Positions 1-6,260 of a stretch of 9,030 bases of DNA are shown piece by piece. Every line of letters starts with the position of its first letter. The first letter of the stretch is position 1. The notes beneath the pieces were generated by a model. It was not told the DNA's origin. It saw only the letters and a list, made by a program, of their open reading frames with translations, and did not search any database. The translations under genes and the position numbers were made by a program. The stretch comes from JAIRLS01 sp031551455 (GTDB taxonomy: Bacteria > Bacteroidota > Bacteroidia > Bacteroidales > UBA4181), in NCBI GenBank assembly GCA_031551455.1, contig JAVBNP010000177.1, positions 1-9,030 of the forward strand. The letters are read 5' to 3'.

Positions 1-729
1 GACGATCTGCGCGCCGAAGGTTACAAAGCATTCTTTGTTGGCAGCGGCGCCGGGTTACCCAATTTCATGAATATTTCCGGCGAAAACCATATTGGTGTTT
101 TTTCGTCCAATGAATACCTTACCCGCGTCAATCTGATGGGCGCCGCCAAACCCGAATGCGACACTCCCGTGTGGAGCGGCAGAAAAGTTGCCGTGATCGG
201 CGGCGGAAATACCGCCATGGACAGCGTTCGTACGGCCAAAAGACTCGGCGCCGAACGTGCCATGATCATCTACCGACGTTCACCCGATGAAATGCCCGCA
301 CGTAAGGAAGAAATACACCATGCCGAGCAGGAAGGCGTAGAATTTATGTGTCTCCATAATCCGGTAGAATACAAAGCCGACAAAAAAGGCCGCGTTAATC
401 AAATGATTGTTCGGAAAATGGAACTCGGCGAACCCGATGCATCGGGTCGTCGGCGTCCGATAGAAATAGACGGTTCCGACTTTCCGATCGACGTCGACAC
501 GGTGGTGGTCAGTATCGGAGTTTCACCCAACCCGTTAATAGCGCACGCCATGCCGTCGCTCGAAGTTTCGCGTTGGGGTACGTTGATCGTCAATCAAGAG
601 ACCATGCAAACGTCCATTCCCGATTTGTTTGCGGGAGGCGATATCGTACGCGGCGGAGCAACCGTTATTTTGGCAATGGGCGACGGACGCAGAGCCGCCG
701 CGGGAATACATCGGTATTTGCAAAGTTAA
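1..729 (+). CDS. gltA: NADPH-dependent glutamate synthase-type FAD/NAD(P)-binding oxidoreductase, C-terminal part
   Basis: The 5' end lies outside the window; the frame is open from base 1 and ends in TAA. The 242 visible residues match the C-terminal half of the GltD/GltA (glutamate synthase small subunit-like) flavoprotein family, which passes electrons from NADPH via FAD. Visible signatures are GAGLPNFMNISGE near the start, a Rossmann NAD(P)-binding motif VIGGGNTAMDSVRTAKRLGA, the YRRSPDEMPARKEE stretch, and the C-terminal FAD-contacting FAGGDIVRGGATVILAMGDG. In Bacteroidales this module is often fused behind a dihydroorotate-dehydrogenase electron-transfer-like NAD-binding domain; whether that holds here cannot be seen. 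An NfnB/SudA-type transhydrogenase or sulfide dehydrogenase subunit is the main alternative, since these share the fold. It converges on the downstream acetyltransferase gene with a 35-bp gap. Confidence 0.9.
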   Translation, partial: DDLRAEGYKAFFVGSGAGLPNFMNISGENHIGVFSSNEYLTRVNLMGAAKPECDTPVWSGRKVAVIGGGNTAMDSVRTAKRLGAERAMIIYRRSPDEMPARKEEIHHAEQEGVEFMCLHNPVEYKADKKGRVNQMIVRKMELGEPDASGRRRPIEIDGSDFPIDVDTVVVSIGVSPNPLIAHAMPSLEVSRWGTLIVNQETMQTSIPDLFAGGDIVRGGATVILAMGDGRRAAAGIHRYLQS

Positions 730-731
730 GC

Positions 732-752
732 CGATCGAAATATCGTCGATCG
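732..752. terminator. Candidate weak bidirectional terminator hairpin between convergent genes
   Basis: Arms CGATCGA (732-738) and TCGATCG (746-752) are perfect 7-bp complements around a 7-nt loop, in the 35-bp gap between two convergent genes. There is no clear T-run on either side, so this is a position-based guess. Further CGATCG/CGATCA words occur nearby at 794-799 and 802-807, inside the neighbouring coding region. Confidence 0.22.
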
Positions 753-764
753 ACACATCGAAAA

Positions 765-1250
765 TCAAAGGAATAATTGCCAAAATTCCACGTCGATCAA
801 TCGATCGAACTTTTTTCCGCATTCCTTAAAAGTCCCCACGGGAACGAAATCGAATTTTTGATGCAACTTCCGACTGACGGGATTCGGAACCGAGATGCCG
901 GCAATCAACGATCGGAGATTTTTCTCTTTTGCTTTTTCGATTAAAATTTCGTACAGGCGACTTCCTATGCCTCTGTTGACGGCTTTTTGATCGATGTAAA
1001 CACTCGTTTCGGCCGTAATGTTGTAAGCTGCGCGGTCTCTCCAACCGGTCAGATAGGCATATCCGAGAACTTCACCGTCTTGTTCGTATACCAACCAAGG
1101 AAATCCGTTATCTGTATATTTTTTGATTTTCCGTTGCATTTCCTCCAGCATATATTCTTTTTCATCAAAAGTAATTACGGTTTCCCGAATGTAATAATTA
1201 TATATCTCGACGATTTTCTCGACATCGCCCGGTTGCACATCTCTGATCAT
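765..1250 (-). CDS. GNAT family N-acetyltransferase (phosphinothricin/methionine-sulfone acetyltransferase-like)
   Basis: A full-length 161-residue protein of the Pat/MnaT-like branch of the GNAT superfamily, which transfers an acetyl group from acetyl-CoA to a primary amine on small molecules such as phosphinothricin, methionine sulfone or methionine sulfoximine. Seen in the sequence: the N-terminal VQPGDVEKIVEIYNYYI, the WRDRAAYNITAETSVYID core strand (about residues 70-87), the acetyl-CoA pyrophosphate loop NRGIGSR (92-98), AGISVPNPVSRKLHQKFDF (117-135) and the family-typical C-terminus GTFKECGKKFDR..DVEFWQL (139-159). The protein is cytoplasmic, with no signal peptide. The ATG at 1248-1250 fits the family N-terminus. 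The gene stands alone: convergent with the upstream flavoprotein gene and divergent from the C69 peptidase gene. The natural substrate cannot be told from sequence; annotation as a herbicide-resistance gene would be over-reading. Confidence 0.88.
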   Translation of the reverse strand: MIRDVQPGDVEKIVEIYNYYIRETVITFDEKEYMLEEMQRKIKKYTDNGFPWLVYEQDGEVLGYAYLTGWRDRAAYNITAETSVYIDQKAVNRGIGSRLYEILIEKAKEKNLRSLIAGISVPNPVSRKLHQKFDFVPVGTFKECGKKFDRLIDVEFWQLFL

Positions 1251-1303
1251 TACTGATTGAATTAAAGATTCTCAATAAGAAACATATCCGTTTTAAAACT
1301 CAA

Positions 1304-1327
1304 CAAATTTATTGAACCTCAAATATA
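1304..1327 (-). promoter_or_regulatory. Candidate Bacteroidota -7 elements for the acetyltransferase gene
   Basis: On the minus strand two exact matches to the Bacteroidota -7 consensus TAnnTTTG occur upstream of the start codon: TATATTTG (1327-1320) and TAAATTTG (1311-1304). They would give leaders of roughly 45-65 nt. Neither has a convincing TTG at the -33 position, and the region is AT-rich, so one or both may be chance matches. Confidence 0.33.
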
Positions 1328-1353
1328 ATGATAACCGGAACACGATTCGATTC

Positions 1354-1383
1354 TTGGAAACAAAAAACAAAACCGTATTTTTG
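1354..1383 (+). promoter_or_regulatory. Candidate Bacteroidota promoter of the C69 peptidase gene (-33 TTG, 19 bp, -7 TATTTTTG)
   Basis: TTG at 1354-1356 is followed after 19 bp by TATTTTTG (1376-1383), an exact TAnnTTTG match with the spacing expected for the primary sigma factor of Bacteroidota. Transcription would start near 1389, giving a leader of about 40 nt before the ATG at 1432. No Shine-Dalgarno-like element is evident, which is common in this phylum. Confidence 0.55.
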
Positions 1384-1431
1384 CAACCGTTTAAAAATGC
1401 AAATAAATAAAATGCTTAAATACCGACACGA

Positions 1432-3018
1432 ATGAAAAAAATATGGATTGCTTTGATCGGATGCATCGTCATGTACGGTCCCGTAAAAAGCCAAGAAATT
1501 ACGGAAGAAGAACGTTACGAATGCACTTCGGTCACCGTGGGCAAAAAAGCATCGGATGACGGTTCGGTGCGTACGTCGCATTCCGACGACAGCCACCGCT
1601 CGCGTTCAAACATATTGGTCACACCGGCCGGTAATCACAAACCGGGCGCAACGGTAACATTATACAAGCGTGTGTGGTGTGATACGACCAAAATGAAATC
1701 GTATGCCGACGTTCCTACGGGCGAAATTCCGCAAGTTTCTCACACCTATGCATTTTTAAATTCCGCTTATCCGTGCATGAACGAAAAACAATTGGCCATC
1801 GGCGAATCTACGTTTGGCGGCCGAGGCGAACTTCGTTCCGATGTGGGGCTTATCGATTGTCAACGCTTATGCGGATTGATGCTGGCTCGTTGCACCACGG
1901 CACGCGAAGCCATCCGCACGGCGGGCGAACTTTTGGCCGAACACGGATGGATTGATGCGGGCGAATGTTTGACCATTGCCGACAAAAAAGAAGTGTGGCA
2001 TCTGGAAATCGTGGGATCCGGAAAAGGAAAAAAAGGCGCGGTATGGGCCGCTCAACGTGTTCCGGACGAGCATATTGCCGTGAATGCCAATGCAAGTAAC
2101 ATCCGGCAAATCGACACCGAAAATCCCGATTATTTCATGTATTCGAAAAACGTTTTTGACGTTGCCATCGAAAACGGTTGGTGGAATCCCGAGAACGGAC
2201 CATTCGAATTCTGTTACGCTTATGCGCCTTCCACGCGTACTTCCATCGCCTGCCGCCGCCGCGAATGGCGCGTATTCAACTTATTGGCGCCTTCACTGAA
2301 ATTGGATCCCAACTCGGAAAATTATCCGTTTTCCGTTAAACCCGACAAACCCGTGAGTTTGCAGGATATGGTAACGGTTTTCCAAGATTATTACGAAGGA
2401 ACGCCATACGACATGCGGAAAAACATTACGGTGGCGAACGACAGCGGAAAATGCATCATATCGCCGCTCGCTAATCCGTTCATGACCGCCGACGAATTGA
2501 AAATGCATCGGGTAAACGGCGGATGGCACCAACTGGGCGAACGCACCATTGCCGTGAGATTCACGATGTACGGAACCATCATTCAATGCCGGGATTGGCT
2601 TCCCGACGAAATCGGAGGCGTTTGCTGGTTTGCGCTCGACAACATTGCTTCGTCGGTGTATGTTCCGATTTATTGCAGCGTTACCGATTTACCGAAAACC
2701 TACAAAACTTGCGGCAGAATATCCGGATTCGGCAAAGATGCCGCTTGGTGGGCATTTAATCGCTTGAGCACGTTGGCAACGCGACGTTGGGGTGACACAC
2801 GGAAAGATCTTCAAGCGGTATGGCAACCCATGCAAACGGAATGGTTTGCCAATCAAAAAAGCGTGGAAGATGCCGCATTGAAATTATACGATCCGAAAAA
2901 GAACAAGAAAACCGTTGATTTTCTTACCAAATACACTTCCGATTGCGGCAACAAAGCCGTAAACACGGCTTGGGATTTGGGTGACGCTCTTTGGAACAAA
3001 TACGACGGATTGTGGTAA
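1432..3018 (+). CDS. Secreted C69-family (U34) dipeptidase-like peptidase
   Basis: A complete 528-residue protein of peptidase family C69 (PepD-like N-terminal nucleophile hydrolases), of the length usual for Bacteroidales members. Residues 1-20 form a signal peptide (KK, then a hydrophobic core, then VKSQ). The short segment 21-30 would be removed autocatalytically to expose the N-terminal nucleophile Cys31 in ECTSVTVGKKASDDGS. Other family signatures are TYAFLNSAYPCMNEKQLAIGES (about 105-126), GECLTIADKKEVWHLEI (177-193), VWAAQRVPDEHIAVNAN, and the late RDWLPDEIGGVCWFALDN. It probably acts outside the cytoplasmic membrane, cleaving di- or short peptides. Related proteins often read SHTCD where this one has SHSDD (about 49-53); whether that alters activity is unknown. 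It is monocistronic, with its own upstream promoter candidate and hairpin-rich DNA downstream. The family call is firm; the substrate is inferred from the family only. Confidence 0.93.
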   Translation: MKKIWIALIGCIVMYGPVKSQEITEEERYECTSVTVGKKASDDGSVRTSHSDDSHRSRSNILVTPAGNHKPGATVTLYKRVWCDTTKMKSYADVPTGEIPQVSHTYAFLNSAYPCMNEKQLAIGESTFGGRGELRSDVGLIDCQRLCGLMLARCTTAREAIRTAGELLAEHGWIDAGECLTIADKKEVWHLEIVGSGKGKKGAVWAAQRVPDEHIAVNANASNIRQIDTENPDYFMYSKNVFDVAIENGWWNPENGPFEFCYAYAPSTRTSIACRRREWRVFNLLAPSLKLDPNSENYPFSVKPDKPVSLQDMVTVFQDYYEGTPYDMRKNITVANDSGKCIISPLANPFMTADELKMHRVNGGWHQLGERTIAVRFTMYGTIIQCRDWLPDEIGGVCWFALDNIASSVYVPIYCSVTDLPKTYKTCGRISGFGKDAAWWAFNRLSTLATRRWGDTRKDLQAVWQPMQTEWFANQKSVEDAALKLYDPKKNKKTVDFLTKYTSDCGNKAVNTAWDLGDALWNKYDGLW

Positions 3019-3056
3019 TATGTCGGCAATGCCGTTGTTTAAAAGTTGAGAATACT

Positions 3057-3128
3057 CGTCATTGCGAGCGATAGCGAAGCAATCTCATTGATTACGATAA
3101 GATTGCTTCGCTATCGCTCGCAATGACG
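3057..3128. repeat. REP/MITE-like dispersed palindromic element with 29-bp perfect arms
   Basis: Left arm 3057-3085 (beginning CGTCATTGCGAGCGATAGCG, ending AAGCAATCT) is the exact reverse complement of 3100-3128, around a 14-nt loop (3086-3099). The arm carries the GTCATTGCGAG...GAAGCAATC signature that I recall from dispersed intergenic palindromes in several unrelated bacterial groups; that similarity is from memory, not a search. The element lies between two convergent genes and contains no coding frame. It would fold into a very stable hairpin in RNA from either strand, so it may also stop or stabilise transcripts. Confidence 0.8.
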
Positions 3129-3136
3129 TATATCGT

Positions 3137-3167
3137 ATCCTATTAGGCTTCAAAGACCTGATAGGAT
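3137..3167. repeat. Intergenic hairpin of the CCTATTAGG / CCTGATAGG type
   Basis: ATCCTATTAGG (3137-3147) pairs with CCTGATAGGAT (3157-3167) with one mismatch (a G·U pair in one orientation) around a 9-nt loop. Its core is close to that of the next hairpin (CCTATCTGG / CCTAACAGG), so the two look like diverged copies of one repeat built on CCTATCAGG / CCTGATAGG. Such hairpins are, as I recall, common between Bacteroidota genes; a terminator role is inference. Confidence 0.55.
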
Positions 3168-3178
3168 TTGTCCGACAC

Positions 3179-3213
3179 AAGACCTATCTGGTTTTAAAAA
3201 CCTAACAGGTCTT
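3179..3213. repeat. Second, diverged hairpin of the same family, possible terminator
   Basis: Outer arms AAGACCT (3179-3185) and AGGTCTT (3207-3213) pair perfectly. After a three-mismatch interior, GGTTTT (3190-3195) pairs with AAAACC (3197-3202). Its position between convergent genes, with T-rich flanks, would suit a terminator for the C69 gene on the plus strand or for yaaA on the minus strand. The rest of the gap (3019-3261) holds only a short CGGC-AAT-GCCG stem at 3024-3034, followed by TTGTTT. Confidence 0.5.
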
Positions 3214-3261
3214 TACGTTATCCAAGTTTTTGTTCCATAAAAAGACAACCGACCTTCTTCC

Positions 3262-4026
3262 CTATCTCACAAATACCCAATTATTTTTCGTCGACATTCC
3301 GTCTTCGAACAAATAGTTTTCCTCGGTAAACGCCTTTAAATCTTCGGGATCGGTAATGCGATTCTGTATGGCGAAGCGACACATCAATCCGCGGGCTTTT
3401 TTGGTATACACCACAATGGTTTTATGGCCGTTTCCCGGTCTCTCCTTGAATTCGATATGAATGATTTCGGCTTTTAACTTCTTTGCATTGACGGATCGGA
3501 AATACTCATCCGAAGCCAAATTAACCAATACCCTTGTTTCGTTTTTCGGAAAAGCATTGGAAAGCGCATCGGTAATCGTATGATCCCAAAATTCGTACAA
3601 ATTGTCGCATCCCGCAACACGTAACGGCGTTCCCATAGACAACCGATAAGGCTGCATCAAATCCAACGGTCGCAATACGCCGTACAAACCCGATAAAATT
3701 CGCAGGTGATTTTGTGCAAACCGAAAATCATCCGCCGAAAACGAAGAAGCTTTCAATCCGTTGTATACCTCTCCATTGAATGTCAAAACGCTTTGTTTGG
3801 CGTTTTTTGTCGTAAACGGCGTTTGCCATTGCGCGTAACGCTCAACATTGGTCTGCGCTATGGTTCCGTTGACCTCCATCAACCGGGCCAATTTATCCGG
3901 AGAAAATTGTTTCAATTCATCAACCAATACGGACGACTTCTTCAAAAAATCGGGTTGTGTGTATTCCGTAACAATATTTTGCGGTTTCAAATTCAATATT
4001 TTGGCCGGCGATATAACGAGAAGCAT
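3262..4026 (-). CDS. yaaA: Peroxide stress protein YaaA (UPF0246/DUF328)
   Basis: A complete 254-residue member of the YaaA family. In Escherichia coli, YaaA is induced by hydrogen peroxide through OxyR and lowers free intracellular iron, limiting Fenton damage to DNA; it is cytosolic and binds DNA. Seen here: the N-terminal LLVISPAKILN, FNGEVYNGL (about 83-91), the highly conserved SGLYGVLRPLDLMQPYRLSM region (112-131), LVNLASDEYFRSV, and a C-terminus of WVFVR. The ATG at 4024-4026 is chosen because the family begins M(x)LLVISPAK. An in-frame ATG at 4051-4053 would add MIELKIKTN and lies at or next to the predicted transcription start. The stop codon is TAG, which matters for reading the adaptor gene at the window's end. 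It is divergent from the porP/sprF-type gene. Confidence 0.93.
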   Translation of the reverse strand: MLLVISPAKILNLKPQNIVTEYTQPDFLKKSSVLVDELKQFSPDKLARLMEVNGTIAQTNVERYAQWQTPFTTKNAKQSVLTFNGEVYNGLKASSFSADDFRFAQNHLRILSGLYGVLRPLDLMQPYRLSMGTPLRVAGCDNLYEFWDHTITDALSNAFPKNETRVLVNLASDEYFRSVNAKKLKAEIIHIEFKERPGNGHKTIVVYTKKARGLMCRFAIQNRITDPEDLKAFTEENYLFEDGMSTKNNWVFVR

Positions 4027-4058
4027 GTTTGTTTTGATTTTTAATTCGATCAATGTAT

Positions 4059-4066
4059 CAAAGATA
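4059..4066 (-). promoter_or_regulatory. Candidate -7 element of yaaA (TATCTTTG)
   Basis: The minus strand reads TATCTTTG (4066-4059), an exact TAnnTTTG match. It would place the transcript start near 4053 and leave a leader of roughly 27 nt before the ATG at 4026. No TTG sits at the proper -33 distance. Confidence 0.42.
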
Positions 4067-4089
4067 TCAATTAACCCGTTTGTTTCTTG

Positions 4090-4143
4090 TTTTGGTCAAA
4101 AATTTTAAGCACAATGGAAAATATTATCTATATTTGACCAAAA
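4090..4143. promoter_or_regulatory. 11-bp inverted repeat in the yaaA/porP divergent promoter region, operator candidate
   Basis: TTTTGGTCAAA (4090-4100) is the exact reverse complement of TTTGACCAAAA (4133-4143), with 32 bp between the arms. The right arm overlaps the -7 candidate of the porP/sprF-type gene and runs almost to its start codon. The left arm lies about 24 bp upstream of the yaaA -7 candidate. This could be a paired regulator-binding site, with each half resembling a TTTGGTCAAA box; no regulator is identified. Confidence 0.35.
4129..4136 (+). promoter_or_regulatory. Candidate -7 element of the porP/sprF-type gene (TATATTTG)
   Basis: An exact TAnnTTTG match ends 8 nt before the ATG at 4145. 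The transcript would begin about three bases before that codon, giving an almost leaderless mRNA, or a leader of about 12 nt if translation starts at the second ATG (4154). No good -33 TTG is found at 19-21 bp. Confidence 0.42.
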
Positions 4144-4144
4144 A

Positions 4145-5074
4145 ATGAACCGGATGTTTATCAAACGAAACATAATTTGCATGTTATTTTGTATCGTAGG
4201 CTTGCCTGCTTACGGACAATCCGACATGTTTTTGACGCAACAATGGTTCTCCCGCATCAATTTTAATCCCGCAGCCACGGGCGCAAGCAACAATGTGGAT
4301 ATATTTTTGCTCAATCGCCAACAATGGGCAGGTTTCGAAAATGCGCCAAAAACCACTTTGTTGAATGCACACAATTATTTTCCCGAAATTCGATCGGGTT
4401 TGGGACTGAGTGTCATGTACGACCGCTTGGGCGTAAGCCATAAAACGTTCGATGCCATGGTGGCTTATGCATACCATTTCAATGTCGGAGAACAAACGCT
4501 TCTGTCGCTCGGTTTGTCCGGAGGGATTTACAACAGCAACTGGGATCCGATGAGCAATACCGTGGAAAGAACAGATATCGCTGATCCCGAAATGTCCACC
4601 GAAAGGACATCGCGCACAAGCCCCGATTTCGATGCAGGCGTTGAATTAAATTCGCACGGAATCACCGTCGGTGCATCAATGACCCACATTATCGGTTCGA
4701 GTCCCGAAAATGCATACACCGGAAAGCCGGCTCGGGAGTATTACGGATATCTGCGCTATCGCTTATCGCTCAATCGAAAATTCGATCTCGCGCCCGGTAT
4801 CATGTACCGTAATGCCAACTACGGCAATTTTTTCGACTATAATCTTACCGCTTTCTTGATGAAAAAATATTGGGCAGGCGTATCTTTTCGCCCCAACAAT
4901 GCCTTTGCGGCCATGTTGGGTATGGAAATCGGAATGTTTCGGATAGGCTACGCTTACGACCGTTCCATAGGAAAAGTCGCCTCGCTGGCGGCCAATACGC
5001 ACGAAATAATGCTTGCCGTGCGCATTCATAAACCGCAACCTTATTACAAAAGAACACCCCGATTCTTGGATTAA
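4145..5074 (+). CDS. Type IX secretion system PorP/SprF family outer-membrane protein
   Basis: A complete 309-residue protein with a signal peptide (residues 1-25, hydrophobic IICMLFCIVGLPAYGQ) followed by the conserved N-terminus FLTQQWFSRINFNPAATGA, then NRQQWAGFENAPKT and LGLSVMYDRLGVS. These are hallmarks of the PorP/SprF family, predicted beta-barrels of the outer membrane. PorP is needed for type IX secretion in Porphyromonas gingivalis, and SprF for secretion of the gliding adhesin SprB in Flavobacterium johnsoniae. Alternating aromatic/hydrophobic strands and the C-terminal sequence TPRFLD fit this family. The usual partner, a large CTD-bearing surface protein, is not adjacent. The ATG at 4154 (MFIKRN) is a plausible alternative start given the promoter position. 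The downstream kinase gene begins 62 bp later with no terminator or clear promoter between, so they may share a transcript. Confidence 0.88.
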   Translation: MNRMFIKRNIICMLFCIVGLPAYGQSDMFLTQQWFSRINFNPAATGASNNVDIFLLNRQQWAGFENAPKTTLLNAHNYFPEIRSGLGLSVMYDRLGVSHKTFDAMVAYAYHFNVGEQTLLSLGLSGGIYNSNWDPMSNTVERTDIADPEMSTERTSRTSPDFDAGVELNSHGITVGASMTHIIGSSPENAYTGKPAREYYGYLRYRLSLNRKFDLAPGIMYRNANYGNFFDYNLTAFLMKKYWAGVSFRPNNAFAAMLGMEIGMFRIGYAYDRSIGKVASLAANTHEIMLAVRIHKPQPYYKRTPRFLD

Positions 5075-5136
5075 CGTTGCATCACATCAACCGCAATTAA
5101 ACTCAAATCTTAAACCATACAAATATCGAAATTAAC

Positions 5137-6105
5137 ATGAAAGATGCAGTAATAGGCGTAGACATAGGAGGAACGTTTACCAAATTCGGAGTTATCGACC
5201 GCGTGGGGAATGTGTTGATGGAAGGTTCGGTTCCGACCGATCAAACGGATGATATTACCATTTATCTTGCGGGATTGAACGGCGCCATCGACAAAGTATT
5301 GAGAGAACTGGGCGATTCCGTCAGCATTAAGGGAATCGGCATCGGTGCACCCAACGGAAATTACAAAAGCGGAAGTATCGAATTTGCTCCCAATCTGAAA
5401 TGGGCGCACGGTAAAGTGGTACATTTGGTGACGCTGCTCCAACAACATTTCGATATGCCTATTGCCGTAACCAATGATGCCAATGCCGCCGCCATAGGCG
5501 AAATGATTTACGGCGGAGCCAAAGGCATGAAAGATTTCATCTTGATTACGCTCGGCACGGGATTGGGAAGCGGTATTGTCGTGAACGGTGAACTGGTGTA
5601 CGGAAACGATGGTTTTGCGGGTGAGGTAGGTCACGTACGCGTGAAAGACAACGGACGTATGTGCGGTTGCGGACGTCGCGGTTGTTTGGAGGCATATGTC
5701 AGCGCTCCGGGTATCAAACGGACGGTTTTCGAACTATTGGCCGAATATAACGGCAACAGCGAATTGACCAAATATTCGTTCGATCAATTGACATCCGAAA
5801 TGATTTATCAAGCGGCCGTTCGCGGCGACGCCATTGCTTTGAAAGCATTTGAAATTACCGGCGATCTTTTGGGCATCAAATTGGCCGATGCCGTAGCGCA
5901 TACTTCGCCCGAGAAAATTTTTCTGTTCGGCGGACTTGCCAAGTCGGGCGAGTACATACTTAAACCGACGCGCGAAAGTTTCGAAAAGAATCTGCTCAAG
6001 ATTTATCAAGGCAAAATACCCATTGTATTGTCGTCGCTTGCCGAAGGCAATGTCGCCATTTTGGGTGCCAGTGCATTGATTTGGCAAGAGATAAACAAGA
6101 AATAA
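5137..6105 (+). CDS. ROK family sugar kinase (glucokinase / N-acetylhexosamine kinase-like)
   Basis: A complete 322-residue cytosolic kinase of the ROK family, which phosphorylates glucose or amino sugars with ATP. Visible motifs in order: the phosphate-binding DIGGT (residues 9-13); the catalytic Asp114 within VTNDANAAAIGE; the adenosine/phosphate loop TLGTGLGSGIVV (138-149); GEVGH (162-166), giving His166; and the zinc cluster CGCGRRGC (Cys176, Cys178, Cys183). All catalytic and zinc ligands expected for an active enzyme are present, and there is no N-terminal helix-turn-helix, so it is a kinase rather than a NagC/XylR-type repressor. Many Bacteroidales genomes carry close relatives annotated as glucokinase. 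Substrate specificity cannot be settled here. It lies 62 bp behind the porP/sprF-type gene and ends at a strong terminator. Confidence 0.92.
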   Translation: MKDAVIGVDIGGTFTKFGVIDRVGNVLMEGSVPTDQTDDITIYLAGLNGAIDKVLRELGDSVSIKGIGIGAPNGNYKSGSIEFAPNLKWAHGKVVHLVTLLQQHFDMPIAVTNDANAAAIGEMIYGGAKGMKDFILITLGTGLGSGIVVNGELVYGNDGFAGEVGHVRVKDNGRMCGCGRRGCLEAYVSAPGIKRTVFELLAEYNGNSELTKYSFDQLTSEMIYQAAVRGDAIALKAFEITGDLLGIKLADAVAHTSPEKIFLFGGLAKSGEYILKPTRESFEKNLLKIYQGKIPIVLSSLAEGNVAILGASALIWQEINKK

Positions 6106-6126
6106 ACAACAGATAATATTGTCTGC

Positions 6127-6158
6127 AAAACGTCCGGAAGATTTTTCGGACGTTTTTT
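6127..6158 (+). terminator. Strong intrinsic terminator of the kinase transcript
   Basis: AAAACGTCCG (6127-6136) pairs perfectly with CGGACGTTTT (6147-6156). Three further pairs (a G·U and two A-U) tighten the loop to about four bases. The stem runs into six T residues (6153-6158). The preceding A-run means it could also work weakly on the minus strand. It separates the kinase gene from the efflux locus. Confidence 0.88.
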
Positions 6159-6178
6159 ATTGGGTTATCTCGTATGTA

Positions 6179-6198
6179 TGCCTTCAATATTGAAGGCA
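6179..6198. promoter_or_regulatory. Perfect 20-bp palindrome, operator candidate upstream of tetR
   Basis: TGCCTTCAATATTGAAGGCA is identical to its own reverse complement over all 20 bases. It sits between the upstream terminator and the tetR promoter, 32 bp before the -33 element. A continuous dyad of this size in front of a TetR-family gene is a classic operator arrangement; that TetR binds it is inference. With no loop and no T-tract it is not a terminator. Confidence 0.5.
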
Positions 6199-6219
6199 AC
6201 AAAAATATTTCAAAAAACA

Positions 6220-6249
6220 TGAAAACTTTTTTTGTTTTCGAAGTTTTCA
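6220..6249. promoter_or_regulatory. 9-bp inverted repeat enclosing the tetR -33 element, operator candidate
   Basis: TGAAAACTT (6220-6228) is the exact reverse complement of AAGTTTTCA (6241-6249), with 12 bp between. The -33 TTTG (6231-6234) lies in the spacer, so a dimer bound here would block RNA polymerase. It is unrelated in sequence to the 20-bp palindrome just upstream. AT-rich composition raises the chance of coincidence. Confidence 0.4.
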
Positions 6250-6260
6250 AAATATCTTTG
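6231..6260 (+). promoter_or_regulatory. Candidate promoter of the tetR gene (TTTG, 18 bp, TATCTTTG)
   Basis: TTTG (6231-6234) and an exact TAnnTTTG match, TATCTTTG (6253-6260), are separated by 18 bp, close to the Bacteroidota norm. Transcription would begin near 6266, about 20 nt before the ATG at 6288. This rules against the longer in-frame start at 6174, which lies upstream of the promoter. Confidence 0.55.

Noticed and set aside
765..1250. Annotation as a phosphinothricin resistance gene
   Set aside because: The GNAT subfamily fits, but most chromosomal members act on methionine derivatives or unknown amines, and nothing here shows herbicide acetylation.
3024..3040. CGGC-AAT-GCCG stem followed by TTGTTT as the C69 gene terminator
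   Set aside because: The stem is only four to five pairs with a three-base loop and an interrupted T-run, too weak to list on its own beside the stronger hairpins downstream.
3057..3128. CRISPR repeat or phage attachment site
   Set aside because: There is a single inverted pair with no direct repeats or spacers, and no integrase or tRNA nearby; a REP/MITE-like palindrome explains it better.
5110..5634. 174-codon open frame antisense to the ROK kinase
   Set aside because: The plus strand encodes an intact kinase with all motifs; the antisense frame has no recognisable domain and follows from the codon usage of the kinase gene.
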